Below are positions 1-8,734 of a stretch of 20,990 nucleotides of DNA, one piece after another. Each line of letters begins with the position of its first letter. Within the stretch, counting starts at the first letter, position 1. This stretch comes from CAMDMI01 sp036759185 (lineage in GTDB: Bacteria; Bacteroidota; Bacteroidia; Cytophagales; Flexibacteraceae). A program made the position numbers and the translations under genes. Under the pieces are notes generated by a model, which was given only the letters and a program-made list of their open reading frames with translations, ran no database searches and was not told the DNA's origin. The stretch covers positions 1 through 20,990 of the forward strand of contig DAIOVD010000067.1 of the NCBI GenBank assembly GCA_036759185.1, written 5' to 3'.

Positions 1-2
1 CG

Positions 3-71
3 GCATTGCTGGTCGATATCAAAGGGCAGTTCCGTAAGAAGGCGGAAGGCTTTGAGTACTGGTCGCTGTAA
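3..71 (+). CDS. C-terminal tail of probable nucleotide-sugar dehydrogenase (5' end outside window)
   Basis: Only the last 22 codons and the TAA stop lie in the window. The visible tail contains LLVDIKGQF and ends in GFEYWSL. This resembles the extreme C-terminus of UDP-sugar / UDP-N-acetylhexosamine dehydrogenases, which usually end with a V-D-hKG strand, a short basic stretch and a YWxL-like end. Enzymes of that family oxidise a nucleotide sugar C6 hydroxyl to a carboxylate with NAD+, to supply polysaccharide precursors. The family call rests on this short tail and on pattern memory, so it is tentative. The stop lies 5 bases from the stop of the convergent Uma2-family gene. Confidence 0.4.
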   Translation, partial: ALLVDIKGQFRKKAEGFEYWSL

Positions 72-76
72 TCGGG

Positions 77-637
77 TTAATCCCAGATCAGCCGAAAATC
101 CAGCTCTACTTCACATCCATCCAACCGGAACGTGAAGATATGGTCAAACTCCTGTCGTTGGTAATGGCCTGAAGAATCCAGATCGTACACCTCATACGTC
201 TCAGTTTCCGGATCCACCATAATGTAGTAAGCCACTTTTTGTTCCTGGTACAGATCAAACTTCGACGTCTGGTCTTTTTGCCGGGTTGATGGGGAAAGGA
301 TTTCAAAAATAACGGCAGGTGGTTCCATCAACCGGATTCCAGAAATGGGTTTGCAGACAATAAGTACATCGGGCTGTACGACGGTGTCATCCGAAATCTG
401 CCAGTCAATCGGAATGTAGACTTTGCATTTGTCGCAATTTCTTTTCCGAAATTCAATTTGAAGTTCTGTAACAATCTGAACAGAAATTCTCTGATGCAAG
501 CTGGATGGGGCCGGACTCATGCAATAGGGTACGCCATCAATCAATTCCCATTGATCCTGCCACCGTTCCCATTCAGCAACCTTGTGATGCCCGGCGTACA
601 ATCTGGTCTTTTGTCCCATTTTGCGAATGTAAATCAT
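77..637 (-). CDS. Uma2 family (DUF820) PD-(D/E)XK nuclease-fold protein
   Basis: This is a 186-residue protein with the features of the Uma2/DUF820 family, a restriction-endonuclease-like fold abundant in cyanobacteria and Bacteroidota whose biological substrate is not established. Visible landmarks are WELIDG near residue 30, VQPDVLIV with Asp90, and AVIFEILSPSTRQKD with Glu112. These are followed by K-x3-Y (Lys126, Tyr130) and the strand YYIMVDPE. Asp90 and Glu112 are the expected metal-binding acids. Length is normal for the family. An ATG at 637 is used, and an internal ATG six codons later (619) is an equally plausible start. The gene stands alone, convergent with the sugar-dehydrogenase tail and divergent from the SOUL gene about 100 bases away. 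No toxin or antitoxin partner is visible. Confidence 0.85.
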   Translation of the reverse strand: MIYIRKMGQKTRLYAGHHKVAEWERWQDQWELIDGVPYCMSPAPSSLHQRISVQIVTELQIEFRKRNCDKCKVYIPIDWQISDDTVVQPDVLIVCKPISGIRLMEPPAVIFEILSPSTRQKDQTSKFDLYQEQKVAYYIMVDPETETYEVYDLDSSGHYQRQEFDHIFTFRLDGCEVELDFRLIWD

Positions 638-743
638 TCAGGTCGGATTGTCCCGCTTTATCACTACCTTTCATAGCACCGAAAACCGGTCCTGCCGATT
701 CTGTTTTCCGTCATATTCCACTACTCTTCAACCTACAATTTTC

Positions 744-1304
744 ATGACAACTGACACAACCATCAACACTGCTGCCGCTGAATCGTCCTCCACCAAACAC
801 AGCAATTATCTGGTTTTACATAAATACAGTGGTTTCGAAATCCGGGATTATCCCGCCATTCTCTATGCCAGTGTCCTCAAAAAAGGAAGAATGATGGAAG
901 CCGGAAACGATGGCTTCCGCGATCTGGCCGGCTATATTTTCGGAGGGAACGAAAAATCGCAGAAAATGGCGATGACCGCTCCCGTCACCTTTCACCTCTC
1001 GCCAGATGTGGAAGACCGCATGGAAATGAGCTTCACCCTGCCGGACGGAGTCACATTGGCCAATGCACCAAAACCGGATTATCCACAGGTGAAAATTCAC
1101 CAGGAAGCGCCGGTGCGACTGGCCGTACTTTCCTTTTCCGGTTTTGCCAACAACGAAAAAATCGAGGACCGGGCCGACCAGCTTCGGCTGCTTCTCAAAA
1201 AGGAAGGAATCAAATGGCTGGAGCCCTGCCGGTTTATGGCCTACAATTCGCCGTACCGGTTGTTCTTTCGCCGCAATGAAGTGGCGTTTGTGATCCAGAA
1301 TTGA
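744..1304 (+). CDS. SOUL family haem-binding protein
   Basis: This is a 186-residue protein of the SOUL/HEBP family. The N-terminal motif YSGFEIRDYPAILYASV matches the family signature (a hydrophobic strand, then E-I-R-x-Y). The central MAMTAPVTF segment and the C-terminal MAYNSPYRLFFRRNEVAF correspond to the conserved T-A-P-V and YxxP...RRNEV blocks. SOUL proteins bind haem or related tetrapyrroles; the bacterial role is poorly defined. I place the start at the ATG at 744 because the family homology begins about 20 residues later. The open frame extends upstream to 648, but that stretch looks non-coding and would overlap the divergent promoter region. No signal peptide is evident, so it is probably cytoplasmic. 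It converges on the BamA-like gene with a 19-base gap. Confidence 0.88.
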   Translation: MTTDTTINTAAAESSSTKHSNYLVLHKYSGFEIRDYPAILYASVLKKGRMMEAGNDGFRDLAGYIFGGNEKSQKMAMTAPVTFHLSPDVEDRMEMSFTLPDGVTLANAPKPDYPQVKIHQEAPVRLAVLSFSGFANNEKIEDRADQLRLLLKKEGIKWLEPCRFMAYNSPYRLFFRRNEVAFVIQN

Positions 1305-1323
1305 TCGTCGTAAAAGTCCCGGA

Positions 1324-3177
1324 TCATTCATACAACAATACTTCCGGACGGGGCAGGGCAAAATCCCGCACCTTCAGCCGGTAGCTGCTTACCGGATTCA
1401 ACCGGATTCCGTCCTTTCCGCCCGGCAGATAGGGATAAATGCCAATGGAAAGTTCGAAGGTATTGAACACCAGATTCTCATTCCGAACCAAAAGTCCGAC
1501 TGAAAAAGCTTGGTACAAACGACTGTTCAGCACCTCCTCCATATTATCGCCGATTTTGCCCAATCCGATAAACAGCACAGGTGCCAGACGGAAACCCAGC
1601 ACATTGTAGGGCATGTAAAACACGGTTTCGAGATTGAGGATGGCCTTGCTTTTTCCTTTCACCGTGCTGCTGTTAAAACCGTACATCTGGCTGCCGTTCA
1701 GGTTTACAAACTCAAAAGGTTCACGATCGATCCCAAAAACGGAACTCAGTGAAGCAAACTGACGCACAGACCATTTGCCCACTCTGCCCAGATGGCTGAA
1801 ATAGTTTACGTTTCCCCGCACCAATCCCCGGTGGATGTTGATTTTGTTGTAGAAATTTCCATACCCCAACTGAACCGCAAAATACCCCAGCGAAGGAACG
1901 AACCCTCCCATGGAAGCACTGGCGCCGGAGTAAAACAGGTTGCCGTTCCAGGTGTTCATCTGGTGGCCGGCCGTGGCCTGAAACGAAAATCCAATCGGCA
2001 CATCTTCGTTCGCTCCAAACCGATACAGGTATTTTTCCTTGTAAAATTCCCGTCTGGAAATGCCGAAGGAAGCCAGAAATAAGGTCTGGTTGCTGTTCTG
2101 CCGGTAGACATCGGTATCCAATCCGGGTCGAACATGGTATTCGGTATGAACCGCCCGAAGTCCGGCCACCAGCGATGTACTTCGCTTCAGTTCTGATTTT
2201 CCGCTTTCGATCTGCCAGCTTTTTCCCAGCCATCCATCCACCACATCATACACCAGCGGAAACTGGTGCACCACATGCAATGTGTCGGTAAATGGATAAA
2301 AATATTCACTGGTCCGAACGGCAGAAAAGCCACCAGCCCAACGGGTTAAGGGTGAGAAAAACGGTCGGTCGAAATAGATTCCCACCGAACTCACATCACT
2401 TGTAACCTGGTAAATGAGGTTTGTGCTGACGAATGATTTCCGAAGGTTGAATAGTCCGTACTGTCCGCGGATCACCATTGAATTGTCGGAAATCCGGTAG
2501 CCCAGTTCCTGCCGGATGGAGGTGCCGAGTCCCAGAAAGTTCTTATCGGTAATCTGGAGATTGGGTGCTGTCGGGTCGAATCCGGATTCGGGAATGATGG
2601 ACCATTGATCCTGCACCCAGACGGTGACATCGACACTGTCTTTGGAGGAAGGGTTCGATTTAGAAATGGGGTTGATGTAAATACGGGCATCGGTGATGTA
2701 GGGCGCCTGACGGAGAATACGTTCCGACTCGCTGATATCGAGGGCATTGAGGGAATCTCCTTCCCGAAAAAGAAGCTGGTTCCGGATAAGGAAAGCTTTG
2801 GAGCTGACGTGTGCTTTGTTTCCATAACCTTCATATCGGTTGCCGGGTCGCCTGGCTGTGTCGTTCACCGATTGCCCGAACGGATCGAGCACTTTAATGC
2901 GGAGTGTCCGGATAATTTTCCCTTGCTGGCCGGCGAACGGATCAACTTCTTTCACGGCTTTTGCATTCCGGGGTGGCTGCGGTTCCCGTCTTTCCACAAT
3001 GATGGTCTTGAAAAGCCACTTCGCAAATTTCGAACGGTTCGATTTGATCTTCAGCTCCTTGTAAATCCGGTTTGAGTCAGGCTTCTGCAAAACCTGCGCC
3101 TGGACTTCCGGAATCCCCACAAAAAAGGACGGAATCCAAACGACGAGCAGGAGGAGTATGCGTCTGGTTTGTTTCAA
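1324..3177 (-). CDS. BamA/TamA-like outer-membrane beta-barrel protein with one POTRA-like domain (TTG start)
   Basis: The product is 617 residues if translation starts at TTG 3177. That start gives a compact signal peptide: basic KQTRR, a hydrophobic core, and cleavage near VQA|Q at residue 27. No in-frame ATG lies upstream of the signal peptide, so a TTG start is the best explanation. Residues of about 87-194 resemble a POTRA domain, with strand KIIRTLRIKV, LLFREGD, a helix ESERILRQAPYI, and strand DVTVWVQDQWSI. The remaining 420 or so residues alternate aromatic and small residues, as in Omp85-superfamily barrels, and include barrel-like GNLFYSGASASMGG. One POTRA instead of the five in BamA points to an accessory member rather than the essential BamA. 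Its substrate cannot be told from sequence. It is flanked by unrelated convergent and divergent genes. Confidence 0.78.
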   Translation of the reverse strand: MKQTRRILLLLVVWIPSFFVGIPEVQAQVLQKPDSNRIYKELKIKSNRSKFAKWLFKTIIVERREPQPPRNAKAVKEVDPFAGQQGKIIRTLRIKVLDPFGQSVNDTARRPGNRYEGYGNKAHVSSKAFLIRNQLLFREGDSLNALDISESERILRQAPYITDARIYINPISKSNPSSKDSVDVTVWVQDQWSIIPESGFDPTAPNLQITDKNFLGLGTSIRQELGYRISDNSMVIRGQYGLFNLRKSFVSTNLIYQVTSDVSSVGIYFDRPFFSPLTRWAGGFSAVRTSEYFYPFTDTLHVVHQFPLVYDVVDGWLGKSWQIESGKSELKRSTSLVAGLRAVHTEYHVRPGLDTDVYRQNSNQTLFLASFGISRREFYKEKYLYRFGANEDVPIGFSFQATAGHQMNTWNGNLFYSGASASMGGFVPSLGYFAVQLGYGNFYNKINIHRGLVRGNVNYFSHLGRVGKWSVRQFASLSSVFGIDREPFEFVNLNGSQMYGFNSSTVKGKSKAILNLETVFYMPYNVLGFRLAPVLFIGLGKIGDNMEEVLNSRLYQAFSVGLLVRNENLVFNTFELSIGIYPYLPGGKDGIRLNPVSSYRLKVRDFALPRPEVLLYE

Positions 3178-3323
3178 TAGGGTTGATCTCAGTTCAGGGT
3201 AGTGCAACAGGTAAAGATAGGTAGGGCAGATCAGAATAAATCCGGCAAATCCGGAATGAGAAAACAGAAACGAAGGTTTGCGCCTGTTATTCTGAAACAA
3301 TCGGAAAGGAAACCACCTTTTAA

Positions 3324-3342
3324 GTATGATAATTATTCATAC
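3324..3342. repeat. Inverted repeat abutting the DUF2071 start codon
   Basis: Arms GTATGA (3324-3329) and TCATAC (3337-3342) are perfect reverse complements around the AT-rich spacer TAATTAT. The right arm ends at the base before the ATG at 3343. It could act as an operator or as a 6-bp mRNA hairpin that masks the initiation site. This rests on sequence symmetry alone, and chance is possible in an AT-rich stretch. Confidence 0.35.
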
Positions 3343-4059
3343 ATGAAAAGTGTATTCCTCCTTGCCGAATGGCGAAAACTGGCCATGTTCAATTACGTGG
3401 TGGATCCGGAAATTCTCAAACCGCATTTGCCGGCCGGAACCGAACTGGATTTTTTTGATGAAAAGTGTTTTGTGAGTCTGGTTGGATTCATGTTTTTACG
3501 AACCCGTCTGAAAGGAATTCCGGTTCCGTTTCACCAGAATTTTGAAGAATTCAACCTACGGTTTTATGTGCGGCATCTGGACAATGGGGTCTGGAAACGG
3601 GGTGCGGTTTTCATCAAGGAAATTGTACCCAAACCGATGATCACTCTGGTGGCGAGAACCGTGTACAAAGAGCCCTATGAAACCAGGAAAATGGCGCATA
3701 AATGGGAAGAGCATCCCGATCATTTGTTCATTTCCTATTCCTGGAAAACCCGGCAATGGAACTCCGCTACCGTGAAAACAGGAAAGATTCTCACCGAAAT
3801 TGAAACAGGATCCGAAGCTGAATTCATCACCGAACACTACTGGGGCTACACCCGGATTTCAGACAACGTAACCTCGGAATACGGAGTTGAACATCCCCGC
3901 TGGAAAATGTATGAAACCCTGCAATACAATGTGCAGGTGGGTTTTTTGGAAAATTATGGGAACGATTTTGCTGGACTTCAAAATGTGGAACCGTCCTCTG
4001 TTTTTGTGGTGGAAGGCTCCGATATTCTCGTTCGCGATGGCCGTATGCTTCGGTTTTAA
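3343..4059 (+). CDS. DUF2071 (YqjF-like) family protein
   Basis: This is a 238-residue protein of the DUF2071/YqjF family. The N-terminus has the family pattern of a tryptophan-rich segment (AEWRKLAMFNYVVDPEILKPHLP) followed by LVGFMFLRTRLKGIPVP and NLRFYVRH. The central basic segment GVWKRGAVFIKEIVPKP is also typical. Family members are soluble proteins of unknown biochemical role, sometimes noted near oxidative-stress genes. The open frame continues upstream to 3202, but homology begins at ATG 3343, so I start there. No signal peptide or membrane helix is seen. The gene is divergent from the BamA-like gene (about 165 bases between starts) and convergent with ybeY (15-base gap). An inverted repeat lies against the start codon. 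Confidence 0.82.
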   Translation: MKSVFLLAEWRKLAMFNYVVDPEILKPHLPAGTELDFFDEKCFVSLVGFMFLRTRLKGIPVPFHQNFEEFNLRFYVRHLDNGVWKRGAVFIKEIVPKPMITLVARTVYKEPYETRKMAHKWEEHPDHLFISYSWKTRQWNSATVKTGKILTEIETGSEAEFITEHYWGYTRISDNVTSEYGVEHPRWKMYETLQYNVQVGFLENYGNDFAGLQNVEPSSVFVVEGSDILVRDGRMLRF

Positions 4060-4074
4060 TCAGCCAGTTTTTGG

Positions 4075-4506
4075 TCAGGCTCCTAACTTGCTTTGAAACA
4101 AAGCGATGAATTCGTTCTCCGCTTTTCGCATCATTTCCGCGTCTGATTCACTCTTGTCGCCCAATCCGCACAAATGCAGCAAACCGTGGGCAATCACCCG
4201 GCAGTATTCTTCTTCGATTCCATTTCCAAGCGATTTTCCATTGTCTTCCACCCGGTCGGTGCTGATGAAAATATCGCCTTCAATCCGTCCTTCTTCTTCC
4301 GAATTATCAAACGTGATGATGTCAGTAAAGTAATCGTGTTCCAGATACTGGCGGTTCATTTCCAGCAATTCTTCATCCGAAACAAATACATAAGTGAGTT
4401 CACCCACTTTCATTTCATACCTGGCAGCCGTTTCTTTCAGACATAACCGAAGAACAGTACGATCGGGGAAGTTTTTCCGGGGAGCAGAGGTAAAGGAAAT
4501 GGCCAT
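4075..4506 (-). CDS. ybeY: rRNA maturation endoribonuclease YbeY
   Basis: This is a 143-residue YbeY, a single-strand-specific metal-dependent endoribonuclease involved in 16S rRNA 3'-end maturation and 70S ribosome quality control. The landmarks appear in order: YFTDIITFD (residues 59-67), EGDIFIS (76-82) and the metal motif HGLLHLCGLGDK (107-118). His107 and His111 are two metal ligands. The third position, His in Escherichia coli, is Asp117 here, a substitution I recall in many Bacteroidota YbeY proteins, so probably not a defect. Length is typical. The gene follows the response regulator by 62 bases on the same strand, and co-transcription is possible but not shown. It converges with DUF2071. 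Confidence 0.93.
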   Translation of the reverse strand: MAISFTSAPRKNFPDRTVLRLCLKETAARYEMKVGELTYVFVSDEELLEMNRQYLEHDYFTDIITFDNSEEEGRIEGDIFISTDRVEDNGKSLGNGIEEEYCRVIAHGLLHLCGLGDKSESDAEMMRKAENEFIALFQSKLGA

Positions 4507-4568
4507 ATTCTATAAAAACCCAAAGAAAGTGAATTTGAATGGGTCGTCACCTTGCGGAAAAGAAGAAA

Positions 4569-5216
4569 TTACATACGGCCGGCCACTTTATTGAGGGCTT
4601 CTGTTCGGTTGCTTACGTGCAGTTTTTCGTAAATGTTGTGCACATGCCGGCGGACGGTTTCCACTGATATGGAATAATTCGCTGCAATCTCTTTGTAGAG
4701 ATATCCCTTCTCCAGCTGTTTCAGAATTTCATTTTCCCTTGGTGTAAGAGGAAAAAATTCGGTGGGCGAGTTACTTCCTTGTGGATAAAACGACTGAACC
4801 ACCCGGCGGGCAATTTCACTGCTCATGGGCGATCCACCCTGGTTGATTTCCCGGATGGCATCGAGAATCTGTCCGGATGCGGATTTCTTGAGAATATACC
4901 CGCTGGCACCCGCTTTTAAGGCTTTAAAAATGCGGTCACTGTCCTCATAAATGGTGCAGATCAGACACTGGGTGTGAGGGAATTTCTGTTTGATTCTGCC
5001 AACCAGTTCAATGCCATTCATTCCAGGCATGTCGATGTCCAGCATCGCCACATCTACTTGCTGATCAGTGGTTTGAAACCAATTCCAGGCAGAGACTCCG
5101 TCCGGAAAAACCTGAAGACATTCCATTCCTTTGTCATAAGAAACAAAGGCTTCCAGGACCATCCGGATATCTTCCTGGTCTTCGGCAATGATTATTCGGA
5201 TGGGTTGGTCTGGCAT
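4569..5216 (-). CDS. NarL/FixJ-type response regulator (REC + LuxR helix-turn-helix)
   Basis: This 215-residue regulator has a receiver domain (about residues 6-125) and a LuxR/GerE helix-turn-helix (about 157-213). The acidic pocket is AEDQED at 11-16, the phospho-acceptor is Asp60 in MLDIDMPGMNG, the switch Thr is Thr88 and the conserved Lys is Lys110 in GYILKK. The DNA-binding domain has the classic LTPRENEIL and KEIAANYSISVETVRRHVHNIYEKL segments. It should be phosphorylated by the histidine kinase just upstream, whose stop codon is 45 bases away on the same strand, and then bind DNA as a dimer. All key residues are intact. Target genes cannot be read from the window. Confidence 0.93.
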   Translation of the reverse strand: MPDQPIRIIIAEDQEDIRMVLEAFVSYDKGMECLQVFPDGVSAWNWFQTTDQQVDVAMLDIDMPGMNGIELVGRIKQKFPHTQCLICTIYEDSDRIFKALKAGASGYILKKSASGQILDAIREINQGGSPMSSEIARRVVQSFYPQGSNSPTEFFPLTPRENEILKQLEKGYLYKEIAANYSISVETVRRHVHNIYEKLHVSNRTEALNKVAGRM

Positions 5217-5261
5217 GTTGAGTAAAGTATAAATAAGAGGTCAAATTTCAGGCGTATCGTG

Positions 5262-8098
5262 CTACGATCCAATAACACGAACGTTGTATAAAGGGAGCTG
5301 AAAATGTGTCCGGAAACCGGTTTCAGAGGTAAACGTTATCGTTCCCCCAACGGCCAGAGCCCGCTCTTTCATGTTCTTCAATCCATTCCCGAATATTTCA
5401 TGCTCTTCTTTTGTCATTCCTTTTCCATTATCCTCCAGCCAGATGTCCAGCGAATCGTTGTCCGCCAGAATCCGGACGGTAGCCATATCCGCTCCCGAAT
5501 GTTTGAAAATGTTGTGGACCGATTCTTTCACTATGAGGAAAATGTTCCGCCGTAACTCTCCATGAATTTCGATTCCGGCCAGATGAGGAGAAACCGTGGC
5601 TTCCATTTTCAGATTTACCTGCCGCTCTTCAAACTGCGCTTTCACATACGACCGCAGATACGCAACAACCGGCTCCAACTGGTCGTTCCGGTCGTTGAGG
5701 GCCCAGACAATCGTGTTCAGGCTTTCGACCAGTTCGTCGGATCGAATCGCAATTTTCTGCAGCTCCGGTGGCGTTTGCTGACCCGTACGAAGCTTGAGAA
5801 GTTCGCTCAGCATCTTAATTGAAGTGAGTCCCGAGCCCAGATCATCGTGCATTTCCGCAGAAATCCGGTTGCGNNNNNNNNNNNNNNNNNNNNNNNNNNN
5901 NNNNNNNNNNNNNNNNNNNNNNNNNNNNNNNNNNNNNNNNNNNNNNNNNNNNNNNNNNNNNNNNNNNNNNNNNGGTTTTTTTCCGGCATCAGGTAGTTGA
6001 GGGCAGCAAATTCGATTTCGATATTCTGTTGTCTGTAATTCAGCTTCCAGGGTTTTCCGTCAAGTGGAAGGAGCTGTTCACCGCTGTCGCCCAGCAAACG
6101 GGCGGAAGAAATGACCACTCTGGGTGTGTTGAAATTTTCGGGTCGGACAAACCGGCTTACTTCATCAAAACCTTCCAGCCCACCAAAATACACGGTTTTT
6201 GTTTTCGGGTTAATGAAGGAGGCAAAGTGGTTGAACTCATTGCTTTGAAGTCCGTCACCCTCTGTAAACACACGGATTTTGAATGATTTCCGGTTGATGA
6301 GGCAAAGTCCTTTGTTGGTGCTGGCCCAGATTTCATCGCCTTTCTGAATGACCTGGTAGACCGATTCGTTTGGCATTCCGTCCCTGATTCCCAGCTGCCG
6401 GAAGTTGCGTGATTGTTTATCAAATACGAGCATTCCGGATCCGAATGTTCCGATCCACAGCTGATGATCTACATCAGCGATTCCATAAATGAGGGAGGAA
6501 TACTTGCGGTCTTTGGGCCAGAGTTCCCAGATGCTGTTGTCGAATTTATTTGTTTCCGGGTCGTACAATGAAAAGCCCTGGTCGGTTCCAATCCAGATTC
6601 TGCCTTCGGAGGAAGCCTGAAAGCTATTCACAGAATTATTGATCAGGTTTTCATTACCTGTTCCGGTTTCGAGAAAATGATGTTTTTGTCTTCCGAATGC
6701 ATCCAGCCGGTAGACGCCTCTGTCATCATATGTTCCGATAAGCATATCACCGTCCGGAAGCTCCATCATGGCACTGATCACACCGTCAACCTGACCAAAA
6801 ACCCGTTCCGCCACATAAGAGTTTCCTTCCTGAATGATCTCAAAAATGCCCTGAGAAGTGCCGGCAAGCAGACGGTTTGTGGTTGTTTTCAAAAAAGAGT
6901 ACACCACCTTTTCCCGCTTTCCGTCTGCAAACGGAATCCGTATGCTTGAAAACCGGTCTTTATTGAACAGGAAAAGTCCCCGTTCAGATCCCAGTATGAA
7001 ATTCCGGTCGTCTTCTGTATAAATGGACCACACAATTTTCAATCCTTCTTCGTGCGACCGGGCATCGAAAGACCAGGACGAAAACTTGCTCAGCTGCGGA
7101 TGCGTATAACACAAACCATTGGTGCTTCCGATCCAGACACCGCCCCATTTATCCTGCACCATTTCGCTGATGCGGTCACCTGGGTACCGTCCTTTGTATG
7201 GCAGCCCGACAGGAATGGGATTCGAATTTTTATCGAGGAGGGTGAGTTCTGAGTTCGCACCAGGAAGCCAGATTCTGGATTGTGAATCCTTCAGCCAGGC
7301 GAGAATTTCTTTGTCCGGAAGATCGTTCGCTTTTTCCCAGACCAGGCTGTTATTCTGAATCCGGAAGGTAAGTGGGCCCGATTGCGAGCAGGCCAGAACG
7401 CCTTCTTTCCGGGAATAAATCCGGTGGAAAAAACCGATGCCATTGGGTTCTTTCTGGAATTGTTCAAATGGAACTGACATCATGATCTGCTGTGTGGTAA
7501 GGGCAAACATCCCTTCGAAAGGAGTTGCCAGAAAGGCATTCCCGGGTTCATCAAAAGCGATGTCCAGGATCGGAAAGGCACGGTTCGTCCCAGGAATACG
7601 GTCAAAGGTTTGCACTGATTCGTCGGCAGGATTGTAAATGAGAAGTCCCTCATAAAAGCCAATCCAGATCCGGCCCTGCTTGTCCTCAGCCAGACAGTTT
7701 GCCTGGCTCCAGTTTTTCTTTTTCAGAGGAAGAGGAACCGGCATAAAAGTCTGTGTTATGGGATTAAGGCAATTCAACCCACCGCCGTATGTCGCAATCC
7801 AAAGAATCCCATTTTGGTCGCATAGCAGATCCGAAATGGCGCTTTGGTTCAGAGCAAGTGGATTCGCTCTGTCCTGATACCAGGTTTTAAAAAAAGTACC
7901 ATACAGGCAATTGAGACCGTCGTGTGTTCCGACCCAGATTTTACCTTCATTGTCCTGACAGATGGCGGTTACGGAAGAAGTTGATAGCCCTTCTGCAAGC
8001 CCAAACTGACGGAATCTGGGAAATCCATCCTGGCTCTTTCCGTTGAAAGGCAGTAAAAGAAACAGGAAGGTGCACAGAATCCTTAACGAGGATTTCAT
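5262..8098 (-). CDS. Periplasmic beta-propeller (Reg_prop/Y_Y_Y) sensor histidine kinase, interrupted by an assembly gap
   Basis: The N-terminal part (708 residues before the gap) begins with a signal peptide and carries repeated Reg_prop motifs of the form D-x2-G-x-hWhG-T-x2-GL. Clear copies lie near residues 46-62, 89-108, 136-152, 313-329 and 495-510. The propeller is followed by the start of a Y_Y_Y domain at IEIEFAALNYLMPEKN. After the gap come 203 residues of kinase core. These are RNRISAEMHDDLGSG with the phospho-acceptor His, a divergent N-box KESVHNIFKHSG, G1 LEDNGKGM and G2 GNGLKNMKERA (HisKA_3 + HATPase_c, NarX/DesK type). The missing part should hold the rest of Y_Y_Y, one membrane helix and a coiled coil. 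The two parts lie in different frames relative to the 100 N, which reflects the arbitrary gap size rather than a frameshift. The natural partner is the adjacent LuxR regulator; the ligand is unknown. Confidence 0.9.
5874..5973. other. Assembly gap (100 N) inside the sensor kinase gene
   Basis: This is a run of exactly 100 N, the conventional placeholder for a gap of unknown length. The flanking frames do not match across it. Family architecture suggests that roughly 100-130 residues (Y_Y_Y remainder, membrane helix, linker) are missing, more than 100 bases. Confidence 0.97.
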
Positions 8099-8164
8099 TT
8101 GAAAATGAGAGGATTGACAGCAGCAAGATTTCGCAAAAAGATCCAGAACTGCAAATGCTTCTGA

Positions 8165-8714
8165 TCAGGCACCTGCCCGGTCACGGATCCCAATGGATTC
8201 CCTGATTTCATTGCTGGTCAGGGTCGATTTATCATGGCTCCATCCGGGTGGATTCCAGATGTATTTCCATTTTAATTTCCAGGGCAGGGGCTTTTTCAGA
8301 TCCTGAAACAGTTTTGCCCATTCTCCGAAAATAACTTCAGAAGGCGATCCTGTTTTCAGAGGGGTTGTTAATCCAAATACCGGCTTTTCGGTCTCTTCCT
8401 GAAATGTTCCGAAAATCCGGTCCCAGACTATGAGAACCATCCCCATGTTTTTGTCCAGATANNNNNNNNNNNNNNNNNNNNNNNNNNNNNNNNNNNNNNN
8501 NNNNNNNNNNNNNNNNNNNNNNNNNNNNNNNNNNNNNNNNNNNNNNNNNNNNNNNNNNNNNTCCCAGATTGAGAAAGGTGCACATCAGGTTGGTGAGGGT
8601 ATCTTTGGTGGAGTAGGTTTTGGTATGCTGAATGGACGAAATCAGCATCTCTCCCAGAATAAAGAGGATGTAAACCGGAGTTTCAAGCAGCAATAACCAA
8701 TGTTCGCGAAGCAT
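8165..8714 (-). CDS. Sterol desaturase / fatty-acid hydroxylase family membrane protein, interrupted by an assembly gap
   Basis: The N-terminal 51 residues (from ATG 8714) hold a hydrophobic helix followed by TYSTKDTLTNLMCTF. After the gap, the C-terminus starts YLDKNMGMVLIVWDRIFGTF and continues to KPVFGLTTPL and WNPPGWSHD. Both ends match the sterol desaturase family (PF04116), di-iron membrane oxygenases acting on lipids. The central region with the catalytic histidine boxes falls in the 100-N gap, so activity cannot be judged. A TTG at 8738 would also be in frame, but ATG 8714 leaves a 20-base spacing from the preceding stop and begins at the membrane segment, so I prefer it. Flanking frames differ across the placeholder, so its size is not real. 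The gene is probably co-transcribed with the upstream GT-C-like gene. Confidence 0.8.
8462..8561. other. Assembly gap (100 N) inside the sterol desaturase-family gene
   Basis: This is a second run of exactly 100 N. It removes the part of the gene where the family's histidine boxes (HxxxH, HxxHH) should lie. From family architecture, I estimate that about 130-160 residues are missing. Confidence 0.97.
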
Positions 8715-8734
8715 GACCGGAAAGAGGACTGGAA

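Noticed and set aside
77..637. Uma2-family gene as part of a defence island or restriction system
   Set aside because: No methyltransferase, helicase, toxin-antitoxin or phage gene lies nearby, and single Uma2 genes are common in such genomes.
816..1361. A 181-codon open frame on the minus strand opposite the SOUL gene
   Set aside because: The plus strand carries clear SOUL motifs, and the minus translation has no recognisable domain.
4520..4556. Possible terminator between the response regulator and ybeY (ACCCA...TGGGT followed by TTTTT on the minus strand)
   Set aside because: The stem is only 5 bp with a loop of about 15 bases, too weak to call.
5262..8098. Apparent frameshift or split of the sensor kinase into two genes
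   Set aside because: The frame change coincides with a 100-N placeholder of arbitrary length, and the flanks fit one protein.
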